This document shows positions 1 to 15,730 of a stretch of 64,000 bases of DNA, piece by piece; the first letter of the stretch is position 1, and each line of letters starts with the position of its first letter. The position numbers and the translations under genes were made by a program. This stretch comes from Pseudorhodoferax aquiterrae (lineage in GTDB: Bacteria; Pseudomonadota; Gammaproteobacteria; Burkholderiales; Burkholderiaceae_C): NCBI RefSeq assembly GCF_014652235.1, contig NZ_BMYK01000030.1, positions 1-64,000 of the forward strand, read 5' to 3'. Under the pieces are notes generated by a model. The model had not been told where the DNA came from, searched no databases, and saw only the letters and a list, made by a program, of their open reading frames with translations.

Positions 1-28
1 CCGTGTGAAAGTAGGTCATCGTCAGGCT
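1..28 (+). rRNA. 5S ribosomal RNA, 3' end only
   Basis: The first 28 bases match the conserved 3' end of betaproteobacterial 5S rRNA (CCGTGTGAAAGTAGGTCATC followed by GTCAGGCT). The rest of the gene lies outside the window. A strong intrinsic terminator follows at 40-75, so this is the last gene of an rRNA operon that ends here. Confidence 0.9.
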
Positions 29-39
29 CTTACAGCCTA

Positions 40-75
40 AACGCCCCAGCCTCCAAAAGGTTGGGGCGTTTTTAT
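40..75 (+). terminator. Intrinsic terminator of the rRNA operon
   Basis: ACGCCCCA and TGGGGCGT form the core of a GC-rich stem closed over a short loop and followed by TTTTTATTT. It sits 12 bases after the end of the 5S rRNA, the usual place for an rrn terminator. Confidence 0.85.
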
Positions 76-115
76 TTGCGCGACCGATTTGTGAATGAAT
101 GTCTTCGGGTTGCGA

Positions 116-151
116 AATAAAAAAGGCCGGCGAGATCACTCGCCGGCCTTT
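116..151 (-). terminator. Intrinsic terminator of mmsA
   Basis: Perfect 13-bp stem (arms 122-134 and 139-151) with loop ATCA. On the minus strand it is followed by TTTTTTATTT. It starts about 20 bases after the mmsA stop codon, so it ends the mmsA transcript. Confidence 0.85.
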
Positions 152-171
152 GACGTTCTGAATGCAGTGGC

Positions 172-1704
172 TTACTTGGCCGTCGGCATCACGAATTCAG
201 CGCCCTTGCCGATGCTCTCGGGCCAGCGCTGCATGATGGACTTCTGCTTGGTGTAGAAGCGCACGCCTTCTTCGCCATAAGCGTGCATGTCGCCGAACAG
301 GCTCTTCTTCCAGCCGCCGAAGCCATGCCAAGCCATGGGCACCGGGATCGGCACGTTGATGCCGACCATGCCGACCTGGATGCGGCGCGCGAACTCGCGC
401 GCCACGTTGCCATCGCGCGTGAAGCAGGCCGTGCCGTTGCCGAACTCGTGCTTGTTGATGAGGTCGACGGCAGCCGCGAGGTCGGGCACGCGCACACAGG
501 CCAGCACCGGGCCGAAGATCTCTTCCTTGTAGATCTTCATTTCGGGCGTGACCTTGTCGAACAGCGTGCCGCCCGTGAAGAAGCCCTGTTCGTGGCCGGC
601 CACCTTGAAGTTGCGGCCGTCCACCAGCAGTTCGGCGCCTTCTTGCACGCCGGTGGCGATGTAGCCCTCGATGCGCTCCAGCGCCTGCTTGGTGACGATG
701 GGGCCCATTTCGGCGTCCAGCTCCATGCCGTTCTTGACGACCAGGGCCTTGGCGCGCTCGGCCAGCTTGGGGATCAGCTTGTCGGCCGCATCGCCGACCA
801 GCACCGCCACCGAGATCGCCATGCAACGCTCGCCTGCCGAGCCGTAACCGGCGCCGACCAGCGCGTCCACGGCCTGGTCGATGTCGGCATCGGGCATCAC
901 CACCATGTGGTTCTTGGCGCCGCCCAGGGCTTGCACGCGCTTGCCATGGCGGGCGCCGGTCTCGTAGATGTACTGGGCGATCGGGGTGGAGCCGACGAAG
1001 CTGATGGCCTTGACGTCCGGATGCTCGAGCAGCGCGTCCACGGCCAGCTTGTCGCCCTGCACCACGTTGAACACGCCGTCGGGCAGGCCGGCTTCCTTCA
1101 GGAGCTTGGCGATGAACAACGAGGGCGAGGGATCACGCTCGCTGGGCTTGAGCACGAAGGTGTTGCCCGCCGCAATGGCGACCGGGAACATCCACATCGG
1201 CACCATCACCGGGAAATTGAACGGCGTGATGCCGGCGACCACGCCCAGCGGCTGGCGCAGCGTCCAGTTGTCGATGCCGGTGGAGACCTGGTCGGTGAAG
1301 TCGCCCTTGAGCAACTGCGGCACGCCGCAGGCGAACTCGATGATGTCGATGCCGCGCGAAACCTCGCCCTGCGCGTCGGTGAACACCTTGCCGTGCTCTG
1401 CCGTGATCATGGCGGCCAGCGCGTCCTTGTGCTGGTTGACCAGCTCGAGGAACTTGAGCAACACGCGCGCACGGCGGATCGGCGGCGTGTCGGCCCAGGC
1501 CGGGAAGGCCGCCTGGGCTGCAGCCACGGCGGCGTCCACGTCCGGCTTGGCGGCCAGGCGCAGCCGCCGCGCCTCCGTCCCCAGGGCCGGATTGAACACG
1601 GCCTGCGTGCGCTCGCCCACGCCCTGGACGGGCTGGCCGGCGATGAAGTGCGCCACTTCGGCGCTGTCGGTGTAGGCGGGGGTGGCGGGCAGGTCGCGCT
1701 TCAT
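172..1704 (-). CDS. mmsA: CoA-acylating methylmalonate-semialdehyde dehydrogenase
   Basis: A 510-residue aldehyde dehydrogenase of the MmsA/IolA subfamily. This family converts (methyl)malonate semialdehyde with CoA and NAD+ to propionyl- or acetyl-CoA plus CO2 in valine, beta-alanine or inositol breakdown. The sequence shows the NAD-binding ITPFNFP motif, [11 protein letters not shown], the catalytic cysteine in GERCMAIS (Cys294), and the subfamily-typical [14 protein letters not shown] near the C terminus. Length is normal for the family. The ATG at 1704 faces a divergent LysR gene across 109 bp that contains a palindromic operator (1785-1806), so control by that regulator is likely. The gene is monocistronic, with its own terminator at 116-151. 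Confidence 0.93.
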   Translation of the reverse strand: MKRDLPATPAYTDSAEVAHFIAGQPVQGVGERTQAVFNPALGTEARRLRLAAKPDVDAAVAAAQAAFPAWADTPPIRRARVLLKFLELVNQHKDALAAMITAEHGKVFTDAQGEVSRGIDIIEFACGVPQLLKGDFTDQVSTGIDNWTLRQPLGVVAGITPFNFPVMVPMWMFPVAIAAGNTFVLKPSERDPSPSLFIAKLLKEAGLPDGVFNVVQGDKLAVDALLEHPDVKAISFVGSTPIAQYIYETGARHGKRVQALGGAKNHMVVMPDADIDQAVDALVGAGYGSAGERCMAISVAVLVGDAADKLIPKLAERAKALVVKNGMELDAEMGPIVTKQALERIEGYIATGVQEGAELLVDGRNFKVAGHEQGFFTGGTLFDKVTPEMKIYKEEIFGPVLACVRVPDLAAAVDLINKHEFGNGTACFTRDGNVAREFARRIQVGMVGINVPIPVPMAWHGFGGWKKSLFGDMHAYGEEGVRFYTKQKSIMQRWPESIGKGAEFVMPTAK

Positions 1705-1784
1705 GGAATGTCTCGCTGAAAAGGAAGAGAGGCCGCAAGTCTAGGAAGCGCCGTGGCCCATGTACAGGCAATCCGGCTGAACTG

Positions 1785-1806
1785 ATTGTTCGTCGTAGTG
1801 AACAAT
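1785..1806. promoter_or_regulatory. Palindromic operator between mmsA and its LysR regulator
   Basis: Perfect inverted repeat ATTGTTC-N8-GAACAAT lying 7 bases before the LysR start codon and about 80 bases before the mmsA start. The symmetry and position fit a LysR-family binding site used for autoregulation and for control of mmsA. Which protein binds is inferred from position only. Confidence 0.6.
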
Positions 1807-1813
1807 AAGCCCC

Positions 1814-2737
1814 ATGTCTTCCGAAAAAACCGACCAGCTCTGGAGCGCGCTGCACGCACTCGCGGTGCTCGGCGAGCACGGCAGCTTCACGGCGGCGGCC
1901 GCGCGCCTGTCCATCAGCAAGGCGGCCATGAGCCAGCGCATCGCCGAGCTCGAGCGCGCGGCGGGCGTGCCGCTGGTCCAGCGCACCACGCGCAGCGTGC
2001 GGTTGACCGAGGCCGGGCAGCGCCTGGGCGACGGCACGCGCGGCGCCTTTGCGCAGATCCAGCAGAGCTTCGCCGCGGTGCGCGACCTGGCCGAGGCGCC
2101 GCAGGGCCTGTTGCGCGTGACCGCGCCCGTGGCCTTCGCACGCCAGCAACTGGTGCCGCGCTTGCCCGAGTTCCTGCGCGCGCACCCGCAGGTGCGGCTG
2201 GAGCTGGACCTGTCCGACCGTTTGCGCCCGCTTGCGGTGGAGGGTTTCGACCTGGCCGTTCGCCACAGCGCCGCGCCGCCCGAGACCCATGTGGCCTGGC
2301 TGCTGGCGCACACGCGCTCATTGCTCGTGGCCAGCCGGGCCTACTTGCGCAAACGCGGTGCCCCGGCCGACCCGCAGGCGCTGCACATGCACGACTGCCT
2401 GCACTATCCGCGCGCTGGACAGCTCGCGGGCTGGACCCTGCTGCGCGGCGACCAACGCGTCGTCGTGCCCGTGGCCGGCGCTTTTTCCGCCAACAACAGC
2501 GAGGCGCTGCGCGATGCGGCGCTGGCCGGCCTGGGCATCGCCCTGGTACCGGACTTCAGTGCCCAGGCCGCGCTGCGCAGCGGCCAGCTGCAGCAGGTGC
2601 TGCCCGAGTGGAAGGTCGAGGGCCAGTTCAGCGAGACGCTCCATGCGATCCGGCCCTACGCGCCTTACGTGCCGCGCGCGGTCGAGGCCTTCGTCGCTTA
2701 TTTGCGTCAGGCCTTCGCCGGGGGCTTCGGCGCCTGA
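1814..2737 (+). CDS. LysR-family transcriptional regulator
   Basis: A 307-residue LysR regulator. The N-terminal winged helix-turn-helix (about residues 10-70) carries the hallmark GSFTAAAARLSISKAAMSQR and is followed by a linker and a periplasmic-binding-like effector domain. The sequence resembles the large group that controls a neighbouring dehydrogenase. It is divergent from mmsA, and the ATTGTTC-N8-GAACAAT palindrome lies just before its ATG at 1814. It probably regulates mmsA and itself. The inducer cannot be read from the sequence. Confidence 0.88.
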   Translation: MSSEKTDQLWSALHALAVLGEHGSFTAAAARLSISKAAMSQRIAELERAAGVPLVQRTTRSVRLTEAGQRLGDGTRGAFAQIQQSFAAVRDLAEAPQGLLRVTAPVAFARQQLVPRLPEFLRAHPQVRLELDLSDRLRPLAVEGFDLAVRHSAAPPETHVAWLLAHTRSLLVASRAYLRKRGAPADPQALHMHDCLHYPRAGQLAGWTLLRGDQRVVVPVAGAFSANNSEALRDAALAGLGIALVPDFSAQAALRSGQLQQVLPEWKVEGQFSETLHAIRPYAPYVPRAVEAFVAYLRQAFAGGFGA

Positions 2738-2866
2738 GGTCTGTGTTTTCTCTCAGGTGGCGACGGACGGAGAACTGTGTCACCCTAAGCATCAAACACA
2801 GAAACCGCAGCTGCACTGCGGCCTGAACCGCAACACTCCGCTCCGTCTTCTTGACATCGGACGCCC

Positions 2867-9835
<6,969 letters not shown>

Positions 9836-9839
9836 GCCT

Positions 9840-10550
9840 TCAGTCCAGCCAGGTGCGCAGGGCCCGGGTGACCTGAGCGGGCTGCTCCAGCGTGCTCAGG
9901 TGGCCGCAATCGGCGAACACTTCGAGCCGCGCACCGGGCACCAGGGCCGCCATCTCCTCGTGCAATGCGGGCGGTGTCAGCAGGTCCTGGGCGCCGCAGG
10001 CGATCAAGATCGGGCAGGCCACCTGCGCCAGCGCGGCGCGCGCATCTGGGCGGCCGATGATGGCCTCCTGCTGCCGCGCGAAGGCGTCCACGCCCACGTT
10101 CCAGGCCATGCTGCGCACCTGGGCGCGCAGCGCTGCATGCTGCGCCGCCTGCGGCCACACCAGGCGCGGCAGCAGCGCGTCGGCCACCGCGCCCATGCCC
10201 TCGGCGCGGCTGCGCACCACCAGTTCGCGGCGCGCGGCGCTGGCGGCGGGCGCATCGGCCAGCGCATTGGTGTCCAGCAAGGCCAGGCGCGTCACGCGCT
10301 GCGGTGCCTGGCGCTGCATGGCCATGGCGATGTAGCCGCCCATGGACAGGCCGGCCAGCGCGAAGTGCGCGAACGGGCAGTCCGCCAGGATGGCGCGGGC
10401 CAGTGCCTCGATGCTGTCGTGCTGCGTGGGCGCGGGCACCCAGGCGTCGGCGATGCCTGCCAGGCCCGCGATCTGCGGCGCCCAAAGTTGGGCGTCGCAG
10501 AGCAGGCCGGGCACGAGGACCAGGGGGAGGGGCGTGGTGGTGGCGTTCAT
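9840..10550 (-). CDS. Alpha/beta-fold hydrolase
   Basis: A 236-residue alpha/beta hydrolase with nucleophile elbow GLSMGG, acid in GAQDLLTP, and histidine in [10 protein letters not shown]. The [14 protein letters not shown] strand at the N terminus is typical of small esterases and lactonases. I place the start at the ATG at 10550, because the longer open frame would run into the amidase gene. This start lies 34 bases after the amidase stop. It is the last gene of the amide operon. An acyl ester, lactone or amide may be its substrate, but none can be assigned. Confidence 0.8.
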   Translation of the reverse strand: MNATTTPLPLVLVPGLLCDAQLWAPQIAGLAGIADAWVPAPTQHDSIEALARAILADCPFAHFALAGLSMGGYIAMAMQRQAPQRVTRLALLDTNALADAPAASAARRELVVRSRAEGMGAVADALLPRLVWPQAAQHAALRAQVRSMAWNVGVDAFARQQEAIIGRPDARAALAQVACPILIACGAQDLLTPPALHEEMAALVPGARLEVFADCGHLSTLEQPAQVTRALRTWLD

Positions 10551-10584
10551 CGCAGCAGTATCGCGCGCTGCACCACCAGGCGCC

Positions 10585-12129
10585 TCACCCCAGCGTCGGC
10601 CGCTGGCGGTGTTGCGTGGCGCTCTCGTAGGCATACGCGTAGGCGAGCAGTTCCGCTTCGCTCCAGAGCTGGCCGACGAACAGCAGGCCGAACGGCGCGC
10701 CCGAAGCGTAGTAGCCGGCCGGCACCGTCACGGCAGGCATGCCCGCGATGTTGATCTCGCCGACGGTCGTCTCCTGGATGGTGCCGGTCCGGATGCGGGG
10801 CAGTTCCTCCCGCATCTGCGGGAACACCAAGCCGTCGAGCCGGTGCGCGGCGAACACCGTGTCGACGATGCGCAGGTAGGCCGCCTTCAGCGCGATGAAA
10901 TCCGACAGGTCCGGCGGTGTGGTCGGCGCCGCAAGGCAGGCCTTGAACTGCGGCAGGTTGTGCAGGTAGCTCAACACGCCACCAGGGCCGAAGGCCGACT
11001 GCGCGGCCGTGGCCTCGGCGAAGTCCGCGAAGCTCCTGAGCGCCGCGTCCGGGCCCAGGCGCTCCAGGTACTTGTGCAGGTCGTAAGGCACGGACTCCAT
11101 ACCGCGCGCGTCGAAGTTGGGCAGCGGCGTGGTGGGCTGGCGCAGCGCCGCGAAGCCGGTGCCCTGGAACGGGTCTTCCACGAGGATGGCGCCCAGGGAC
11201 CGCAGTTCGCGCGCTGCGCGGTCGTAGAGTTCCTGCGCCTCGGTGGACAGCGGTTGTGCCCGCCAGCCCGGCCCGTACAGGCCCAGCCGCACGCCCTGCA
11301 GCGCGTCCTTGTGCAGCTTGGCGGTGTAGCCCTTCGGCGGGGTCCTGCCCACGCCGGCCAGCGTTTTCGGGTCTTCGGCCGAGTAGCCCGCCAGCACGTC
11401 CAGGCACAGCGCGGCATCGCGCACGCAACGTGCAATGGGCCCGACCACGTCGCGGTTGGCCGACAGCGGCATCACGCCCGCGTTGGGTACCAGGCCGATG
11501 GTCGGCTTGATGCCCACCAGGTCCTGCGCCGAAGCGGGGTTCTGGATCGAGCCGCCGGTCTCCTCGGCCAGGCCCAGCACCGCCATGCTGGCCCCCACGG
11601 CCGCCGCCGTGCCGGCGCTGCTGCCGCCCGGCACGCGGTCGGGCAGCACCACGTTCCGCGTCGGGCCGGCCCAGCTGTCGTCGGCGTGGGTGCCCGTATG
11701 GCTCAGCACCGGCACGTTGGTCTTGCCCAGGATCACGGCACCGGCGGCCCGCATGCGCGCGACCACGGGCGCGTCCGTCGCAGGCATCAGGTCCACGCCG
11801 CCGCTCTTGCTGTGCAGCAGCGACCAGCCGGCCGTGGTCGGAAAGCCCACCATGTCCATCGGATCCTTCACGACCACGGGCACGCCGGCGAGCGGGCCGA
11901 GGGCTTCACCGGCTGCGCGGCGCCGGTCGATGGCGCGGGCGTCGTCCAGCGCCTTGTCGTTCACGAAGACGATGGCGTTGTAGCGTGGGTTGTGGGTCTC
12001 GATCTGGCGCAGGCAGGCCTGCGCCAGGCGCTCGGCGGTGAAGGCGCCGGTGCGCAAACCGTCCTGCACCTGTTCCACGGTCAAGGTGGTGAGGTCGATG
12101 GCGGTGGCTTGCGATGCGGTCGTGCTCAT
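10585..12129 (-). CDS. Amidase signature (AS) family amidase
   Basis: A 514-residue AS-family amidohydrolase, which hydrolyses amides to acid plus ammonia or amine. The Ser-cisSer-Lys triad is visible: lysine in PVVVKDPMDMVG, cis-serine in PGGSSAGTAAA, nucleophile in ETGGSIQNPAS. There is no signal peptide, so it acts in the cytoplasm. The start has a good ribosome site (CCAGGAG). It is the enzyme member of an operon with an AmiC/AmiR sensor pair and a Urt-type transporter, so an amide brought in by the transporter is the expected substrate. It is unrelated in fold to the nitrilase-type AmiE found next to AmiCR in Pseudomonas. Confidence 0.88.
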   Translation of the reverse strand: MSTTASQATAIDLTTLTVEQVQDGLRTGAFTAERLAQACLRQIETHNPRYNAIVFVNDKALDDARAIDRRRAAGEALGPLAGVPVVVKDPMDMVGFPTTAGWSLLHSKSGGVDLMPATDAPVVARMRAAGAVILGKTNVPVLSHTGTHADDSWAGPTRNVVLPDRVPGGSSAGTAAAVGASMAVLGLAEETGGSIQNPASAQDLVGIKPTIGLVPNAGVMPLSANRDVVGPIARCVRDAALCLDVLAGYSAEDPKTLAGVGRTPPKGYTAKLHKDALQGVRLGLYGPGWRAQPLSTEAQELYDRAARELRSLGAILVEDPFQGTGFAALRQPTTPLPNFDARGMESVPYDLHKYLERLGPDAALRSFADFAEATAAQSAFGPGGVLSYLHNLPQFKACLAAPTTPPDLSDFIALKAAYLRIVDTVFAAHRLDGLVFPQMREELPRIRTGTIQETTVGEINIAGMPAVTVPAGYYASGAPFGLLFVGQLWSEAELLAYAYAYESATQHRQRPTLG

Positions 12130-12212
12130 GGGAACTCCTGGTTGAAGACAATCTCGCCCTTCGCGCGTGCGGCGCCAGGGCGTGGGGTGGGAAATGGCAA
12201 GGAAGCTGCGGT

Positions 12213-12905
12213 TCAGAAGGCCATGTGCCGGTCGACCACCGCATCGGTCAGCGCCGCGATGGGGCCGCTCTCGACGATGGTTCCCTTCTCGAACATCGCG
12301 AAGTGGCTGGCCACGCGGCGGGCGAAGTCGATGTTCTGTTCGACCAGCACCATGGTCAGGCCGAACTCGCGGTTCAGCCGCGTGATGGCGGCCTCGATCT
12401 CCTCGACCACCGAGGGCTGGATGCCCTCGTTCGGCTCGTCGAGCAGCATCACCTTGGGCTGGGCCGTCAGCGCGCGGGCCAGCGCCAGCTGCTGCTGTTG
12501 CCCACCCGACAGCACGCCGCCGGGCCGCTGCAAGTTGGCCGCGAGGTAGGGGAACAGCTCCAGCGCCAGCGGCGGGATCGCGCGCGGGCCGCGGCCCGCG
12601 AAGGCGCCCATCAGGATGTTCTGCTGCACGCTGAAGTCCGCGATGATCTCGCGCCCCTGCGGCACGTAGGCGATGCCGGCGCGCGCACGCTGGTGCGTGG
12701 GCAGGCCGTCGATGCGCCGGCCCTCCAGCTCAATCGCGCCGGTGGACTGCACCATGCTGCCCATCAGCGTGCGCAGCAGCGTGGTCTTGCCCATGCCGTT
12801 GCGTCCGAGGATGGCGGTGACCTGGCCGGCCGGGATGTGCAGGCTCACGTCCTGCAGCGCGTGGCTGCGGCCGTAGTAGCTGTCGACGTGGGTGAGCTTC
12901 AGCAT
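12213..12905 (-). CDS. urtE: Urea/amide ABC transporter ATP-binding protein UrtE
   Basis: A 230-residue ABC ATPase of the HAAT (LivF/UrtE) type. Walker A is GRNGMGKTT, the signature is LSGGQQQQ, Walker B ends in MLLDEPNEG, and the H-loop region is present. The opening VDSYYGRSHALQDVSLHIPAG is characteristic of UrtE. The start ATG at 12905 overlaps the urtD stop by 7 bases, so the two are translationally coupled. It forms the second ATPase subunit of the importer encoded upstream. Confidence 0.87.
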   Translation of the reverse strand: MLKLTHVDSYYGRSHALQDVSLHIPAGQVTAILGRNGMGKTTLLRTLMGSMVQSTGAIELEGRRIDGLPTHQRARAGIAYVPQGREIIADFSVQQNILMGAFAGRGPRAIPPLALELFPYLAANLQRPGGVLSGGQQQQLALARALTAQPKVMLLDEPNEGIQPSVVEEIEAAITRLNREFGLTMVLVEQNIDFARRVASHFAMFEKGTIVESGPIAALTDAVVDRHMAF

Positions 12906-13657
12906 GGTGCGGCGATTCCGTGGGAGCCGAGGTACGCCTGGCGCACCTTGGGGTCGCGTTCGATCTCGGCGACGCTGCCTTCGGCCAGCACCTTGCCCAG
13001 GTGCAGCACCGTGATGCGCTCGGCGATGTCGCGCACGAAGGCCATGTCGTGTTCCACCACAAGGATGGTCTGGCGCCCGCGCAGGGCCATGAGGATCTGC
13101 GCGGTCTTGCGGGTTTCGGCCTGCGTCATGCCGGCCGTTGGCTCGTCGAGCAGGATCACCTGGGGCTTCTGCGCGGTCAGCAGGCCCAGCTCCAGCCATT
13201 GCGTCTGGCCGTGGCTGAGGTCGGCGGCCTGGCGGTGCTGCAGGTCTTGCAGGCCCACCAGCGCGAGGATCTCGTCCACGCCGCTTTGCTCCGCACGGCC
13301 GAAGCCCCAGCGCAGGTTGCGCAGGATGGAGGGCTCGCGCGTGGCTGCGACGCAGAGGTTCTGCCGCACCGTGAGTTCGCGGAACACGCTGGGGATCTGG
13401 AACTTGCGGCCGATGCCCGCACGCGCCACGCGGTACTCCGGCCAATTCGTGATGTCCTTGCCGCGCAGCAGCACCTGGCCCTGCGTGCTGCGCGTCTTGC
13501 CCGAGATGAGGTCCATCAGCGTGGTCTTGCCGGCGCCGTTGGCGCCCAGCAGCACGCGCAGCTCGCCCTCGGTGACCTGCAGCGAGACACCGTCCACGGC
13601 CCGGAAGCCGCCGAAGCGCACGCCCAGGTTCTTGAGCTCCAAGGCGATCGCCGTCAT
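12899..13657 (-). CDS. urtD: Urea/amide ABC transporter ATP-binding protein UrtD
   Basis: A 252-residue ABC ATPase. It has Walker A GANGAGKTT, the Urt-typical KFQIPSVFRELTVRQNL, signature-like SHGQTQWLELG and Walker B VILLDEPTAGM. The weak signature sequence (SHGQ rather than SGGQ) is normal for UrtD and LivG. The start at 13657 overlaps the end of urtC by 4 bases (ATGA). It pairs with UrtE to drive the importer. Confidence 0.87.
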   Translation of the reverse strand: MTAIALELKNLGVRFGGFRAVDGVSLQVTEGELRVLLGANGAGKTTLMDLISGKTRSTQGQVLLRGKDITNWPEYRVARAGIGRKFQIPSVFRELTVRQNLCVAATREPSILRNLRWGFGRAEQSGVDEILALVGLQDLQHRQAADLSHGQTQWLELGLLTAQKPQVILLDEPTAGMTQAETRKTAQILMALRGRQTILVVEHDMAFVRDIAERITVLHLGKVLAEGSVAEIERDPKVRQAYLGSHGIAAPC

Positions 13658-14763
13658 TGCGCCGCCTCCGTCGCATGGCCACGCCGCTCGAGCAGCCCGT
13701 GCACCCAGCCGCCGATGCCCTTGGGCAGGTACAGCACCACGAGCACGAAGGCCAGGCCCACGATCACGCGCCAGGCCTCGACCAGCGCCTGCGTCTCGCT
13801 GGCCGTCGATTCCAGCATGTTGATGAGGATGGCGCCCACGCAGGCCCCCAGCAGCGAGCCCCGCCCGCCCACCGCGGCCCACACCACCATGGCGATCGAG
13901 AAGGCCAGGTCCATGAAGGTGGGCGAGGCGAACTCGGCCACCAGCACGTAGAGCATGCCGGCCAGGGCCGCGATGCCGGCCGACAGCGCGAAGAAGAAGG
14001 TCTGGTAGTGCGCCACGTCGAAGCCCAGGTAGCGCGCGCGCTGCGGGTCGCCCGCCGTGGCGCGCAGGATCAGCCCCGCGCGCGTGGCCAGCAGCAGCCG
14101 TGCACCGACCAGCACCAGCGCCAGCGCCGCCGCGATCAGGTAGTAGGTCGCCACGCCGTAGGGGTCGAACGCGAAGCCTCCGACCGTCAGCCAGGCCAGG
14201 TCCGACAGGCCGTTGAAGCCGTTCGTGAGCGGCTGCGCATCGACCAGCAGCAGGCGCACCAGCAGCACCAGCGCGAGCGTGATGATGGAGACGAACACGC
14301 CCGCGATGCGCTTGCGGAACACCACCAGGCCCAGCAGGAAGGCCACCAGCACCGGCAGCAGCACGCCCATCAGCACGCCGAAGGCCTGGTGGCGGAACGG
14401 CGACCACAGGAAGGCCGCGGGGTTGATGCAGCACAGGTCGATCACCGCACCCGGCTCCGCGTTGGACAGCATGAAGTCGGGCACCGGCCCGTTGCCTCCG
14501 TGCTGCAGGCTCGCCGGGCTGGCCATCTTCAGCGACATGGCCAGCATGTAGGCGCCGATGCCGAAGAACAGGCCCTGGCCCAGGTTCAAGATGCCGGCAT
14601 AGCCCCAGCACATGGCGATGGCCACGCCCAGCATGCCGTAGACCAGGTACTTGGCGAGGCGGTTGAGCCAGAAGCCGTCGAGCACCAGCGGCGCCAGCGC
14701 CACGAGCGCGAGGAAGAGGGCGTAGGCGGCGACGGTCGCGCGCCGGTCCAGAGTGGAATGCAT
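13654..14763 (-). CDS. urtC: Urea/amide ABC transporter permease UrtC
   Basis: A 369-residue inner-membrane permease of the LivM/UrtC type with about ten hydrophobic segments. It has the UrtC-like GYAGILNLGQGLFFGIGAYM, the insert around PDFMLSN, and the LivM loop LRATAGDPQRARYLGFDV. It is encoded 3 bases after urtB and overlaps urtD. It forms the channel with UrtB. Confidence 0.87.
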   Translation of the reverse strand: MHSTLDRRATVAAYALFLALVALAPLVLDGFWLNRLAKYLVYGMLGVAIAMCWGYAGILNLGQGLFFGIGAYMLAMSLKMASPASLQHGGNGPVPDFMLSNAEPGAVIDLCCINPAAFLWSPFRHQAFGVLMGVLLPVLVAFLLGLVVFRKRIAGVFVSIITLALVLLVRLLLVDAQPLTNGFNGLSDLAWLTVGGFAFDPYGVATYYLIAAALALVLVGARLLLATRAGLILRATAGDPQRARYLGFDVAHYQTFFFALSAGIAALAGMLYVLVAEFASPTFMDLAFSIAMVVWAAVGGRGSLLGACVGAILINMLESTASETQALVEAWRVIVGLAFVLVVLYLPKGIGGWVHGLLERRGHATEAAQ

Positions 14764-14766
14764 GGC

Positions 14767-15660
14767 TCAGCGCCCCTTGAACGAAAAGAGGCCTTGCGGG
14801 CGCACGACGATGAGCAGGATCACGAGGCCGAACATCACGGCGCGCGCCACGATGTCGTTGGCCATCGCAGCGACCACGCCGTTGATCTCGCCCAGCCCGA
14901 TCGCGGTGACCACGGCACCGAGCAGGCTGCCGACACCGCCCGCCACGACCACGAGGAAGCTGTCGACGACCAGCGCCGTGCCCATGTCCGGCGAGACGGT
15001 CTTGAAGCCCGCCACCAGCACGCCCGTGATGCCGGCCAGGCCGGCACCGAAGGCGAAGGTCCAGGCGTTCACGCGCTGCACATCGATGCCGCAGGCCGCG
15101 GCCATGCGCGGGTTGCGGATGATGGCGCGCACCTGCATGCCCATGCTGGTGCGGTACAGCAGGAACCAGGTGGCCAGCGTCAGCACCACGGTGGCGGCGA
15201 CGATGAAGGCGCGGTAGGCGTTGACGGACACATCGCCGATCTGCAGCGCGCCCTGCAGCTCGGCCGGCACCGGCATGTTCTGCAGGCCCGGGCCCAGGCC
15301 CTGGATGTGGATGCCGAAGAACGACAGCCCGCCCTCCAGCCGCACGGCCTGCTGCACGAGGATGGCCACGCCCCAGGTCGCCAGCAGCGTGTCGCCCAGG
15401 CGGCCGTAGAGGCGGCGCACCACGCAGCGTTCGATCAACAGGCCCAGCAGCGCCGTGACCACGAAGGCGATGGGGATGGCCGCGTACAGGCCCCAGCCGA
15501 GCCAGATCTGCGTCATCACGGCGGCATAGGCGCCGACCATGACCATCTCGCCGTGGGCCATGTTCACCACGCCCATGGCACCGTAGATGATGACCAGGCC
15601 GAGCGAGGCCAGCAGGAGGATCGCGCCCACGCTGAGGCCGATCAGGAGTACATCCGTCAT
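14767..15660 (-). CDS. urtB: Urea/amide ABC transporter permease UrtB
   Basis: A 297-residue LivH/UrtB-type permease. Its hydrophobic segments include GLVIIYGAMGVVNMAHGEM, a UrtB hallmark, and the cytoplasmic coupling loop RAIIRNPRMAAACGIDV. It lies 70 bases downstream of the binding-protein gene and is coupled to urtC. The bacterial UrtBC family transports urea and short amides. The AmiCR context points to amides here. Confidence 0.87.
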   Translation of the reverse strand: MTDVLLIGLSVGAILLLASLGLVIIYGAMGVVNMAHGEMVMVGAYAAVMTQIWLGWGLYAAIPIAFVVTALLGLLIERCVVRRLYGRLGDTLLATWGVAILVQQAVRLEGGLSFFGIHIQGLGPGLQNMPVPAELQGALQIGDVSVNAYRAFIVAATVVLTLATWFLLYRTSMGMQVRAIIRNPRMAAACGIDVQRVNAWTFAFGAGLAGITGVLVAGFKTVSPDMGTALVVDSFLVVVAGGVGSLLGAVVTAIGLGEINGVVAAMANDIVARAVMFGLVILLIVVRPQGLFSFKGR

Positions 15661-15730
15661 GTAGGGATTCCTTGGAGGGCGCGGCCCACCCCGGCGTGTC
15701 GCGCCGTCGGGGGCGGGCCGCAGGGGCTGC

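Noticed and set aside
283-1719. Long plus-strand frame opposite mmsA
   Set aside because: Composition (His, Arg, Gly, Val) and lack of motifs mark it as an antisense shadow of mmsA.
2740-2803. CTGTGTTT...AAACACAG repeat after the first LysR gene as a terminator
   Set aside because: The arms are 8 bp with a 48-base loop and no T-run follows, so termination is not supported.
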